Shown: piece by piece, positions 1 through 9,551 of the stretch
How the letters are laid out: every line of letters begins with the position of its first letter
Numbering within the stretch: the stretch's first letter is position 1
From: Hydrangea macrophylla
Lineage: Eukaryota; Streptophyta; Magnoliopsida; Cornales; Hydrangeaceae
Direction: 5' to 3'
NCBI GenBank assembly: GCA_033977485.1
Contig: CM066993.1
Span: 69,046,864-69,110,863 of the forward strand
Length of the DNA: 64,000 nt
Program-made: the position numbers and the translations under genes
The notes under the pieces: generated by a model
What the model was told of the DNA's origin: nothing
The model's database searches: none
Seen by the model: the letters and a program-made list of their open reading frames with translations, nothing else

Positions 1-1420
1 CAGCCTCTATTTTTTTATTATAAAAAATAGGTGGAGGCCATGGTTCGATAAAAGGGCCAGTGTCTAAGTAATGTTCTAATTTAGCTTCATTACCCTCCTC
101 TTGTATTAGAACATAATCTATGGATATATGATCATAGGAATTTAGTTTCTGTTCTATGTAAAGAGTTTTGGACTGGACTTGGATAAAGCTATCTATTTGG
201 GCCTCTATGTCATTATCACTGAAGAAGGTCAAGCAGTCTAGCAGATTACTAGCTTTTTGTTGAAGTTTAAGATCATCTAAAGTGGGCCTAATATTTTCCA
301 AGTCCTCTCTCACAAAATTTTGAAATTTAAAATTTTGTGAAGTGCATGTACTAGAATCCTTACTATCCTCTTCCATAACACATTCTTTTTGTTCACTATT
401 AGGGTACACATTAGTTTCAAGCTCGGGATGAGAGCTTTGACTGATAGCAAGGATAGGTGATGGGCAACTTGGTGACACCACCTCTTCGGCCGAAAGAAGT
501 GAGGGTTCATAAATATCACATGAATCTAAACCAGGTTTAGATTTTTCAAGTATGTCCTCCCTAGGGTCACTATTAAAGTTAGGGAGAGAGTCAACAGGGG
601 ACTCCTCCTTTCCTAATTGCGTGTAATCACCTAAACTCTCATCATCTTTTATAATCTCATTCTCATCCTTGTAACTCTCCTCACTATATATGTCATCTAT
701 AGAGGTACCCTGGATAAAGAGATTGTACAACTTTATCAAGGCAGTGAAGGAGTTGATGTCTGGGGGTGCATATTGAGGAGAAGATGGTTCTACAACTTCA
801 TGCTCAATGGTTTGGTTTTGGAGGTCACTGTCATTGTCTTCCAATTCCATTCCATTGTTAGTGTCTTCAAATTCAGGTTGTAGTGTTGAAGGATTGGTGT
901 AGTTTTCTAAAGGTTGGCTAGCATATGCTTGGTTATATCTAGTTTCTAATTTATCAATTGCAGTATCTAGCCTTTTTCATTTCACTAAGCAGCAATTTTA
1001 ACATACCATTATCCTCAACTTGGTTATTCTCCTCATTATTACTATATGAAGTTTCGCCCATTGTTGTTGGTAGTAATTCCCATCACATTGTGTTTGTGGA
1101 CAAGACTCGCCAAAGGGAAAGTCTTGGTGCGTTTGGTAATCGTGGGAGCTACTACTATATCCTACATTATCATTTTGGTTATATCCCCATTGCGATTGAT
1201 AGAACTCTCCATGTGGAGGTTCTTGATATGTTTGATAATTTGGGGGACTACCACTATCATTTTCCCATTGTGGTGGTTGGTAGCACTCGGGTTGATAATG
1301 CGCGTAATAAGTGGGTGCTTGCCAACTTGGGGGATAACTATTTTGATTTTCAAGTGTGTACCTATTCATGTTATTTGTGTTTGTGTTGTATAACCATATG
1401 GATAAGACATGTTCACTCAA
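1..1420 (-). pseudogene. Uncharacterised acidic ORF of a minus-strand LTR retroelement, partial and frameshifted
   Basis: Read on the minus strand from the ATG at 1420, about 140 codons rich in Gln, Tyr, Pro and Asn run to a stop at 998. From about 958 down to base 1 another frame is continuously open (about 319 codons) and leaves the window without a stop. The two stretches are joined if about two single-base frameshifts are allowed: one near the codons for QQQW and one in the A-rich run near 975. The downstream part is acidic, with many Asp, Glu and Ser residues. No zinc knuckle, protease or reverse transcriptase motif is visible. It lies directly downstream of a primer-binding site and LTR, where gag normally sits, so a gag-like role is inferred from position only. 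I do not recognise the family. It may belong to a non-autonomous element. Confidence 0.55.
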
Positions 1421-1567
1421 AATTTTTGAACAATAGAAATTTTATTTATTTTTATGTTTATCTTGTGAGAGAAAAAGTCCAACAATTTTTATTTGTATTT
1501 TTTTTTTTAAGAAAAAGAAAAAAAAATGGAAATAACTTAGTAAAATCCTAACCTAGTTGCCTTCCAT

Positions 1568-1580
1568 GGCAACGGCGCCA
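1568..1580 (-). other. Primer-binding site, tRNA-Asp type
   Basis: On the minus strand this reads TGGCGCCGTTGCC, complementary to the 3' end of plant tRNA-Asp including CCA. It lies a few bases inside the LTR that begins at 1587. It fixes the orientation of the left element as minus strand. Confidence 0.8.
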
Positions 1581-2215
1581 AAAACTTGACACGACTAAAT
1601 AGTTGTGCGCTCTTGTGCAACACCCAAGTGTAGGTGATCGTGCAAGTAATACTGGATAAGTCCAGGTCGATCCCACAGGGAAGGAATAGGAAGAATATAT
1701 ACTAAGTTACAACCAAAAGAAAAATAAAATAAGAATGAATGATTGGAAGTGTACTAACAAATCCTAATTAATTAAATTAAACTAATTAATAAACTAAAAC
1801 TTATAGAAACATAACTAATGAAATAAATAATTAAAGGTGTTGGAAATACAAGAATCCACATTGATCCTAACCATCTACCATGCATATTCATTAACGCTCT
1901 ATGGAGTACATCCCTTTTCAGTATTCCGTATTTTTCTAAAGATAAAGAATCAATAGCCCTTTCATGACCGGGACTACATCATCATAGTTGATTTAAAATA
2001 CTTGGAAGACGGTTTAAAACAATGGTAATTACTTGCACTCTAAATGGTGTTAGCATTCAAAGTGGTTTTCAAAAGTCATTGAAGAAAAGGCCTTAAGGCT
2101 TTAAGTTCTAAAAACTGTTGTGACAAACTGAGCTTATTGGGACAATTTGATGACAGATTTCTAAAACAAAAAGTCATGGATTACTTAAAAGAATCATCTC
2201 AGGATTTAACATGTT

Positions 2216-2332
2216 CGATCGATCGAAGCGCTCTCGATCGATCGGACTGCATCATCCTTCAATCGATCGAAATGTCTTCGATCGCTTGACTGTGGCTCTG
2301 GATCGATCGATCGAAATACCTTCGATCGATCG
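2216..2332. repeat. Array of six CGATCGATCG-type palindromes in three pairs
   Basis: Sites start at 2216, 2235, 2260, 2279, 2304 and 2323. Spacing alternates exactly 19, 25, 19, 25, 19 bp. Sites 1, 2, 5 and 6 are perfect palindromes; 3 and 4 differ by one to three bases. Confidence 0.85.
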
Positions 2333-2688
2333 AGCCCAGGTTTCTAAAGATTGCATGGCAGAAGTTGGGAATCAATATTTCATCACATATTCCCAACGTC
2401 TAAACTACGGAAACATGATAAAACTAATTCAGAAATAGTAAAACATAGTAATCATAACAACTAGATTAACAAACAATCAAACAAGATAAAGGAAAGGAAA
2501 AACCTGGAAATAATCTGAAATCAACTTGTAAATAACTTGAAATAAAGTTAAATCTTCAATCTACAATGGAAAAGGAGGAAGCAAACATCAAACTAAACTA
2601 ATCTACTCCTAAACTAACCCTAAAACTACCCTAAACTGCTGTTCTGTGCGTTCTGGAGCTTCCTCCCTTCGTCTGGCGTCAAAACGGC

Positions 2689-2699
2689 TTATATATAGG
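2689..2699 (-). promoter_or_regulatory. TATA box of the left LTR
   Basis: The minus strand reads CTATATATAAG here, about 490 bp from the U3 end of the LTR, a normal place for a retroelement promoter. Confidence 0.5.
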
Positions 2700-2740
2700 G
2701 TTCCCACAGAGTTTACGCAACTTTGGGTGAATATAAAGTT

Positions 2741-2804
2741 CGATCGATCGAACTAAGCTCGATCGATCGAAGGTTCGATCGATTGAACTCTCCTCAATCG
2801 CTTG
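2741..2804. repeat. Second cluster of CGATCGATCG-type palindromes
   Basis: Four sites start at 2741, 2760, 2776 and 2795 (spacing 19, 16, 19 bp). They lie about 45-115 bp upstream of the minus-strand TATA box of the same LTR. Confidence 0.8.
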
Positions 2805-3187
2805 AACTTCTCTGATTTTGACAGCTCTGCGCACCGATGAGAGAATGGCCATAACTTTTCACTCGGACCTCGAATTGACCTCCCGTTTACGGCCACGCGA
2901 CCGTAACTCAAAGATCTACATTTCATATCCCTGGAAAAATCTTCTAAATCTGAAGTCTTCATTGTCAAAATTGGCGTTTTCTCAGCTGCTTCTGTTGTTA
3001 TATCCACCAGAATCACTTTTCTTTAGCTCCACTTCATTCATTTACATCCTAATACCTATAAAACAATGCAAAAACATATATTTTAGCATTAACATAATAA
3101 AAAGAACATTGTTATTAGAATGCACCTAAATATAGGGACTTTGGGGATAAAAGTATGCATAAAAGACCATATAATACGCTATGAACA

Positions 3188-3542
3188 TGCACTTTTCACC
3201 TCGAATCAGAATCATAACAAGCACATCAAGCTCGTGTCGTTCTTCGTTAAAATATTCACCAATCTCAAGAACTATTTCTTTACATAAGAAATTTGTTAAG
3301 GATTCTTCTTCAACATACAGTGTTCATCAAGTTCACAAAATCATCAAGTTCCGTTCAAGATCAAGTGACTTAGCACTTGAAGCAGAAGCAGAAGCATCAA
3401 AGGAGATCGAATCAGAGGCTTATTTCTTTTCTTGTAAAAGGATACAAAGAGATTGTACTTATTTTCCCTTGATTAATAAAATTAAACATTTATGCTTGCA
3501 TATTTCTTGTTTATTTTGTAGATTCAAAATTTGTTTGCGTAC
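3188..3542. other. Gene-free stretch, possible old LTR remnant
   Basis: No conserved domain is visible. The stretch has a promoterless, LTR-tail-like look: a run reading AATAAAAT followed by T-rich sequence. It may be a truncated LTR into which the left element inserted, but no partner copy is in the window. Confidence 0.25.
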
Positions 3543-3719
3543 AACATATACTTCCCCTCACGTTTCAAGAATTTCATTTACCTCTCTTATTTTTGAACTT
3601 TAGTGTTTGATTCCTTTAAATTTTCTAAGGATTTGTTAAAGGGGTCAAGGGAGGAAACTGATACTAAAATTTAAAAATAAGAGAGGTAAGTGAGATTCTT
3701 AAAACATGAGGGGAGGTAT
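3543..3719. mobile_element. Fold-back MITE, interrupted at its right arm
   Basis: The arm at 3543-3620 is repeated in inverted orientation at about 3640-3719, sharing ACCTCTCTTATTTTT and CCCCTCA. The right terminal repeat is cut at 3719 and continues at 14209-14220 after the TRIM-Tekay block. Joining across the block restores symmetry with the left end, so the inserted block can be subtracted cleanly. Confidence 0.65.
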
Positions 3720-3931
3720 TGTCATAGCCCATCCCTCACAGCCCGATATTGTCCGCTTTGCGGAACTGGAACAAGCCCAACGGTCTCACAGTCCAGCCCA
3801 CTCACAGTTTTGTCTGGTCACTGGGTACTCCCCAGCCCAAAAGGCCTCGATGACATAGAGAGTATGGCTCACACATATAAGCAACATCCCCCAGCTCTGC
3901 CCAGGCGATGTGGGACGCAACTTCCCAACCC

Positions 3932-3951
3932 CAGTCGACTGGTCGGTCGAC
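3932..3951. repeat. CAGTCGACTG palindrome plus second GTCGAC in each TRIM LTR
   Basis: A perfect CAGTCGACTG at 3932-3941 is followed by GTCGAC at 3946-3951, near the U3 end of the LTR. The arrangement recurs in all four TRIM LTRs. The same 10-mer is the repeated motif in the adjacent Tekay LTRs. Confidence 0.8.
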
Positions 3952-4043
3952 GGGACGGGTCATCACATCCACCCCCCTAAAGAGGGCCCACGTCCCCGTG
4001 GGATTTTCCCACGCATGAACATGGCACACTTCCGGCTGGGCCA

Positions 4044-4056
4044 GGCTCTGATACCA
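4044..4056 (-). other. TRIM primer-binding site (first of three)
   Basis: The minus strand reads TGGTATCAGAGCC, the initiator-tRNA-Met primer motif, two bases from the end of LTR 2. Identical sites lie 339 and 678 bp downstream, at 4383-4395 and 4722-4734. Confidence 0.85.
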
Positions 4057-5500
4057 TCTGTAACAGCCCATCCCTCACAGCCCGATATTGTCCGCTTTGC
4101 GGAACTGGAACAAGCCCAACGGTCTCACAGTCTAGCCCACTCACGATTTTGTCTGGTCACTGGGTACTCCCCAGCCCAAAAGGCCTCGATGACATAGAGA
4201 GTACGGCTCACACATATAAGCAACATCCCCCAGCTCTGCCCAGGCGATGTGGGACGCAACTTCCCAACCCCAGTCGACTGGTCGGTCGACGAGACGGGTC
4301 ATCACATCCACCCCCCTAAAGAGGGCCCACGTCCCCGTGGGATTTTCCCACGCATGAACATGGCACACTTCCGGCTGGGCCAGGCTCTGATACCATCTGT
4401 AACAGCCCATCCCTCACAGCCCGATATTGTCCGCTTTGCGGAACTGGAACAAGCCCAACGGTCTCACAGTCTAGCCCACTCACGATTTTGTCTGGTCACT
4501 GGGTACTCCCCAGCCCAAAAGGCCTCGATGACATAGAGAGTACGGCTCACACATATAAGCAACATCCCCCAGCTCTGCCCAGGCGATGTGGGACGCAACT
4601 TCCCAACCCCAGTCGACTGGTCGGTCGACGGGACGGGTCATCACATCCACCCCCCTAAAGAGGGCCCATGTCCCCGTGGGCTTTCCCCACGCATGAACAT
4701 GGCACACTTCCGGCTGGGCCAGGCTCTGATACCATCTGTCACAGCCCATCCCTCACAGCCCGATATTGTCAGCTTTGCAGAACTGGAACAAGCCCAACGG
4801 TCTCATAGTCCAGCCCACTCACGGTTTTGTCTGGTCACTGGGTACTCCCCAGCCCAAAAGGCCTCGATGACATAGAGAGTACGGCTCACACATATAAGCA
4901 ACTTCCCCCAGCTCTGCCCAGGCGATGTGGGACGTAACTTCCCAACCCCAGTCGACTGGTCGGTCGACGGGACGGGTCATCACATCAGTTGTCACACCCG
5001 TTCCAAAAAATTATTATTTTATCATGCATATTGATTTTTGTGAGTTTATCAATGTTAGTTGATAATGGTGATGAGGTTGACTGTGAGTCAACGGTAAGGT
5101 GTCAGTAAGGACACGGGAACATGGCAGTTCATATTGCATGGGCATGAGTAAATGGCATTTATATGATTTAAATGTTATTTGACTTTATCTGATATTCCTG
5201 TGAATAGTAATTATACCTGTGTAGTATAATTCTGATATTTGGATACTTTAGTATATCATTTTGAAAACTGTGGTGAGAACGTGAGTGATCGTGATATAAA
5301 AAGATAGGTGGTATAGAGATTCCACGGAGATTTAGTTTTCGAACGTAATTTTTGGACCCAAACAGAATTTAGTCGAAAACTTTTATAAATTATAGTTTTC
5401 ACTCGTAAAGTTATAAAATGGACGTATGCGACGTTTTGAGACTTGATTAGAAGTTTTGAGAACTCGAGGGGTGGTAAACGCAATTCCTTGAAAGTTTTTC

Positions 5501-5510
5501 TATATATAAT
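5501..5510 (+). promoter_or_regulatory. TATA box of the Tekay 5' LTR
   Basis: TATATATAAT followed about 35 bp later by a GA-rich run. The 3' LTR has the matching site near 12492. Confidence 0.5.
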
Positions 5511-6625
5511 AAAGGATAAGAATTCATTTTCCAAACTTGCCAAAAATATCTAGAGAGAGGAGAGAGAAAGAAGATTGGAGCCAACGGGCTTTGCGACGAC
5601 AAATGGCGACCGTTCGTCCGTCAGATTTTCTCCAAATTCGAGATTTGAACTCGTGGAGGTAAGGCCTACGTTTTGATACTACTTAGGCCATGTTTGGCTA
5701 ATTTTTCTAAAAACTCTAATTTCTAGAATTTGGGAAAAACCAGGTAAAACTCGTAGGAATCGCGTATAATTTGGAATCCGACAATTAATTAGCTCCCTAG
5801 ACGATCCTTCAAAGTTTGAAGAGATTCGCACGAGGTATGAATTCTAGATCTATGAAATATATGGATTTTCATGTTTTGAACATCACTTTTGATATTCTTG
5901 GATCCGGGCGAAATTCATGTATTAATTAGGCCCGTTAATTACGCTCGTGAAATTATATAAAAAGCACGTATAACTGTTTATGTGAGCATGTTATGTGTCT
6001 ACTTGGGTCAAAGGAGAGTTTGGTACAAATTCATCCGGGGTAAGCTCCTCGAACATTGAGGATTGTGATTAAAAAGGAATTGGAATTGTGGTTGTGTCTG
6101 GATTGGAGGTGGGCCCAACCAGGACACGGTACCTGGTATGGAGGAAGGCCCAACCAGTGTACGAGATGCGTGGGAGAGGTGGGCCTCCTACGGCATCGAC
6201 CTGGATGAATGCGTACCACTCACCCTAGAGACCATTTCTATGTGTTTTAGATGCTTAAAGCATGAACATTGTCATATAAGCATACATTTAGAATTGTATG
6301 CTCAGCATATAGCTGAGCAGTGGAGATGTACTCCATTGCAGGTAAGAAGAAAGACAAGAAGAATCGTGAGGAGTGAGGCCGAGGAACGCCGGGGAACCAC
6401 ATTTGTATATGTTTTTGTTTTAAATGCTAAAACCTTGTGTAAGGATTTAAAATTGTAATAGTACGTTGTAATAGATCTTTGGATTTGTTCTGTAACATGG
6501 TAATTCTGTAATTGAACGTCTGTAGTTATGTTTTGAATGTTGAAAATCAGTTATGGTTGTGATTGTGGTTGGTGTGGAGAAGTATGAGTTGTTAATTATC
6601 AACACAGGGCTGCCCAGCAGGGGAG

Positions 6626-6994
6626 CAGTCGACTGAACCCAGGATCAGTCGACTGGATCTCGTAGGATGGAGATACTGAAAGTGAATAGTAAGAGAAGCA
6701 GTCGACTGGACCCTTGATCAGTCGACTGAACCACTTTTGATTTTGGTTACTGCTTCTCGTAATGGTAAAAGCAGTCGACTGGACCCCGGGTCAGTCGACT
6801 GGACCCCTTTTGTAAACGGATGGATTTTGGTTCTGCTTAACACAGTCGACTGGGGACCTTGATCAGTCGACTGAACAGTCGACTGGGTTCTCTGATCAGT
6901 CGACTGGACTTCTGATGAGATTTTAGGTTTTGGTTTCTGCTCAGTACAGTCTACTGGACCCTAGGAGCGACTGGACCCTAGGAGCAGTCGACTG
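6626..6994. repeat. CAGTCGACTG palindrome array in Tekay 5' LTR
   Basis: Eleven perfect CAGTCGACTG copies start at 6626, 6646, 6699, 6719, 6772, 6792, 6843, 6864, 6876, 6897 and 6985, with a one-base variant at 6947 and a damaged one near 6965. Most form pairs 20-21 bp apart, with pairs separated by 50-53 bp. Confidence 0.9.
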
Positions 6995-7236
6995 AACCCC
7001 TGTTTTCAAAACTGATTCTTTTGAATGTGTTTTCCATTGGCCAAAACTTTTTTTTTTATAACTCTGATTTCAAGGGATTTTACAAACTCAGAGGGTAATG
7101 TTCCCTAAGTTTTAATTACCCAGGATTGTTTTAAAGTTCTTTCCGCATCGTATAGTAATATTGATGTATGGATGAGCCTTGGTGGCGTGCCACGTGTCTT
7201 ATTTCCACGCGTAGTGGGATGGGTCGTGACATTTAG

Positions 7237-7248
7237 TGGTATCAGAGC
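7237..7248 (+). other. Primer-binding site, tRNA-iMet type
   Basis: TGGTATCAGAGC lies five bases after the end of the 5' LTR, the usual primer site for Tekay-type elements. Confidence 0.92.
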
Positions 7249-7436
7249 TAGAGGTAACAAAACTTGGGGGAAACGTTCGACGACGAGTGGAGTGTTGAGT
7301 GAATTGTCACATGTTTTAAATTGCATTCATACATCTTAGAGATGTTTGATGCATATGGATGTTGTTTTACATACATACTATTGTTATTGTTGTACATGCA
7401 TAGTGTTTATGCATTGAGAACTACAGGATTGTAATC

Positions 7437-7892
7437 ATGGATGACCGAGAGTTATCACCCCATACACGACGAATGAATGAAATGGCAGAGATGATGGGAA
7501 ATATGGGGGAAATGATACGGAATATAGCGGAGCGACTGCCTCCCACACCCCACATCGAAGTGGAACCGATAACTATAGTACATGCACCCGAAAATAGGGG
7601 TATGAGATCAATATCTGAACAGTTTACTCGAAAGAAACCGATGGAATTTCATGGAATACCCTATACGACGTTAGCAGAACATTGGATAATGGACATGGAG
7701 CGAATTTTCCGATCTATTCCGATGACAGATGGGGAGAAGATTGAAAATGCAAGTGATGTGCTGAGGGGAGAAGCTCAGAACTGGTGGGTAAACGTTTTAG
7801 ATCAAGGAGCACCGATTACTTGGGAAGGGTTCAAGGCGGAATTCAATCGCCGATTCTTTTCGCGAGCCGCCTACGATGCAAAGAAGAGATAA
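7437..7892 (+). pseudogene. Tekay gag, N-terminal part
   Basis: This 151-codon open segment starts at the first ATG after the leader and holds the start of the retrotransposon Gag region, which packages the RNA into virus-like particles. Residues about 80-145 resemble the conserved Gag core (Trp-rich, ending NRRFFSRAAY). It ends at an in-frame TAA at 7890 in the sequence K-R-stop-F, where related elements usually have Gln, so a CAA to TAA change is likely. The next segment continues in the same frame, which shows a nonsense mutation rather than a frameshift. Confidence 0.85.
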
Positions 7893-7901
7893 TTTGATAA
7901 C

Positions 7902-8990
7902 TTGAAGCAAGGAGACATGACTATGACGGAGTATACTTCCAAGTATAATGCGTTGTTGAGATTTGGTAAAGGTTCAGTGCCTGAGGAGGAAGATAGGGCG
8001 AGAAAATTTGAAGAGGGTTTAAGGGATAATATCCGGTTGAGAGTAGAGACCTACGAGCATTCGACTGTTGCAGCAGTACAGCAGACGGCACTTGTAGCCG
8101 AAAGTGGAATAGAGAGATCGAGACAAAATCACCAAGGAAAGCGAAGTCATGAGGGTGGTAACCGAAGTCAGGGGGGATCTTTTAAGAAGTCATTTTCACG
8201 AGGCTCTAGTTCTGGTTTTAATGATTCCAGGAGAGTACCAAGTAACATACCGTTGTGTCCGCTTTGTAACCGACCACACACCGGTCGATGTTTTCTGACC
8301 AACTTTCAGAATAGATCTACAGGGGGAAACAGTGTGAGTTCTGCGACCTATCCGCAACTCAAGTGCTTTGATTGTGGTACCTTGGGACACCGAGCGAAGG
8401 ATTGCCCAAAGAAGCGTTCTCAACAAGGGGCAAGTTCTATGGCTTCTAGTGGTTCGAAGCCTAAGCAGTCTAGTGACGGGGGACAAAGGATGGAGCAACG
8501 TCAGGGAAGATCATTCCAGATGAACCTTGGAGACGTGGCTGCTACTAATACAGTGGTCTCAGGTATGGTGCTTGTATGTTCGCACTTAGCACGCATACTC
8601 ATTGATTCGGGATCTACGCATTCGTTTGTATCTTATAACTTTGTGGAACATTTAACTGTTAAGTCTGCGCCACTAGGATACGATTTATCCATTGTCGTGC
8701 CGCTTAGTAAATCGGTAGTGACGTCTACGATATATAAAAACTGTGAGATCAGGCTAGGTGAGAAGTTAATGACCGTAGACCTTATACCAATTGGGGTGAA
8801 CCATTTTGATGTGATACTGGGAATGGATTGGTTAGCCCTTAACCACGCCACAATAGATTATGAACGGAAAGAAGTTAATTTTCGATCACTGGTACATGGG
8901 AACTTTTGCTTTCAAGGGAGTGGGGTTACACCTCTGCCGTACCTGGTTTCAGCTATCCGAGCGGGAAAGTTATTGAAAAAGGGATGTTAG
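7902..8990 (+). pseudogene. Tekay gag C-terminus, zinc knuckle and aspartic protease
   Basis: 362 codons in the same frame as the preceding segment. It begins with the end of the Gag core, then a Ser/Arg/Gly-rich linker, then a CCHC zinc knuckle with C155, C158, H163 and C168 that binds RNA. The protease active site is the D-S-G at about residues 235-237, inside ILIDSGSTHSFVS, followed by the DVILGMDWL signature of retroelement proteases. The segment ends at an in-frame TAG at 8988, probably from CAG. Reading resumes in the same frame at 9006. Confidence 0.88.
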
Positions 8991-9005
8991 GGATTTCTAT
9001 GTTCA

Positions 9006-9527
9006 GTGACTGATGTCTCGGCGACCGAATTAAAAGTAGAAGACATTCCGATAGTGCGAGAATATCCCGATGTATTTCCTGATGAGCTACCAGATGTTCT
9101 TATTAAGAGAGAGGTCGAGTTCACTATTGAGGTTATACCAGACTCAAGACCCGTATCAAAGGCACCGTATAGAATGGCACCTGTAGAACTGAAAGAGCTG
9201 AAAATTCAATTACAAGAGCTACTTGACAAGGGTTTCATCCAACCAAGTGTATCACCGTGGGGAGCTCCAGTATTGTTTGTAAAGAAGAAAGATGGCTCCA
9301 TGCGTATGTGTGTTGATTACCGGGAACTGAACAAGTTAACGATTAAGAATAAGTACCCGTTACCCAGAATTGATGACTTATTTGATCAACTTCGTGGGGC
9401 ACAAGTGTTCTCCAAGATAGACCTGAGATCGGGTTATCATCAGTTGAAAGTGAAGGCCGAAGATGTTGAGAAAATAGCTTTTAGAATGCGTTATGGACAC
9501 TATGAGTTCTTAGTTATGCCATTTTGA
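9006..9527 (+). pseudogene. Tekay reverse transcriptase, N-terminal part
   Basis: 173 codons with the finger and palm motifs of Ty3-type reverse transcriptase: [16 protein letters not shown], then MCVDYRELN, then [10 protein letters not shown], which supplies the first catalytic aspartate. It ends at an in-frame TGA at 9525 after MPF, where related elements have Gly. The next segment continues in frame with the NAPAAFM motif. Confidence 0.9.
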
Positions 9528-9551
9528 GTTACCAATGCACCAGCTGCATTT

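Larger units (their letters stand above)
1587..3187 (-). repeat. 5' LTR of the left minus-strand retroelement
   Basis: On the plus strand the LTR begins TGACACGAC next to the primer-binding site and probably ends GCTATGAACA, giving about 1.6 kb with TG...CA ends. A minus-strand TATA box lies at 2689-2699. Two clusters of a CGATCGATCG-type palindrome occur, one just upstream of the TATA box on the minus strand (2741-2804) and one downstream (2216-2332). The outer boundary at 3187 is less certain because the partner LTR is outside the window, so no target duplication can be tested. No gene is present. Confidence 0.65.
3720..4984 (-). mobile_element. TRIM retrotransposon array: four LTRs and three internal domains
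   Basis: Four 248 bp LTRs (3720-3967, 4059-4306, 4398-4645, 4737-4984) alternate with three 91 bp internal domains, so the unit is 339 bp. On the minus strand each LTR begins TGTGATGACCC and ends in GGGCTG(T/A)(T/G)ACA or a close variant. Each internal domain carries a tRNA-Met-type primer site next to the U5 side and a G-rich polypurine tract (TTTAGGGGGGTGGA) next to the U3 side. LTRs 2 and 3 are almost identical; LTRs 1 and 4 differ more. There is no coding capacity, as usual for terminal-repeat retrotransposons in miniature. The left flank is GGTAT but the right flank is TCAGT, so the array alone has no target duplication. Confidence 0.85.
4990..7231 (+). repeat. 5' LTR of the Tekay element
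   Basis: 2242 bp, begins TGTCACACCCG and ends GGGTCGTGACA. A TATA box lies at 5501-5510, followed by a GA-rich leader, so most of the LTR is probably transcribed. An array of CAGTCGACTG palindromes occupies 6626-6994. No gene is present. Confidence 0.92.

Noticed and set aside
958..1551. 197-codon plus-strand frame
   Set aside because: It lies opposite the retroelement ORF and primer-site side; its residues are a shadow of the minus-strand Gln/Tyr-rich sequence.
3181..3603. 140-codon plus-strand frame
   Set aside because: Starts in the LTR end and runs into a MITE arm; no domain and unlikely composition for a protein.
3802..4875. Six similar small frames of 89-95 codons on both strands
   Set aside because: They repeat every 339 bp with the TRIM unit and lie in LTR and primer-site sequence; they are by-products of the tandem repeat, not genes.
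6626..6994. CRISPR-like array of repeats with regular spacing
   Set aside because: The repeats are 10 bp palindromes in a plant LTR with no cas genes; the context is a retrotransposon.
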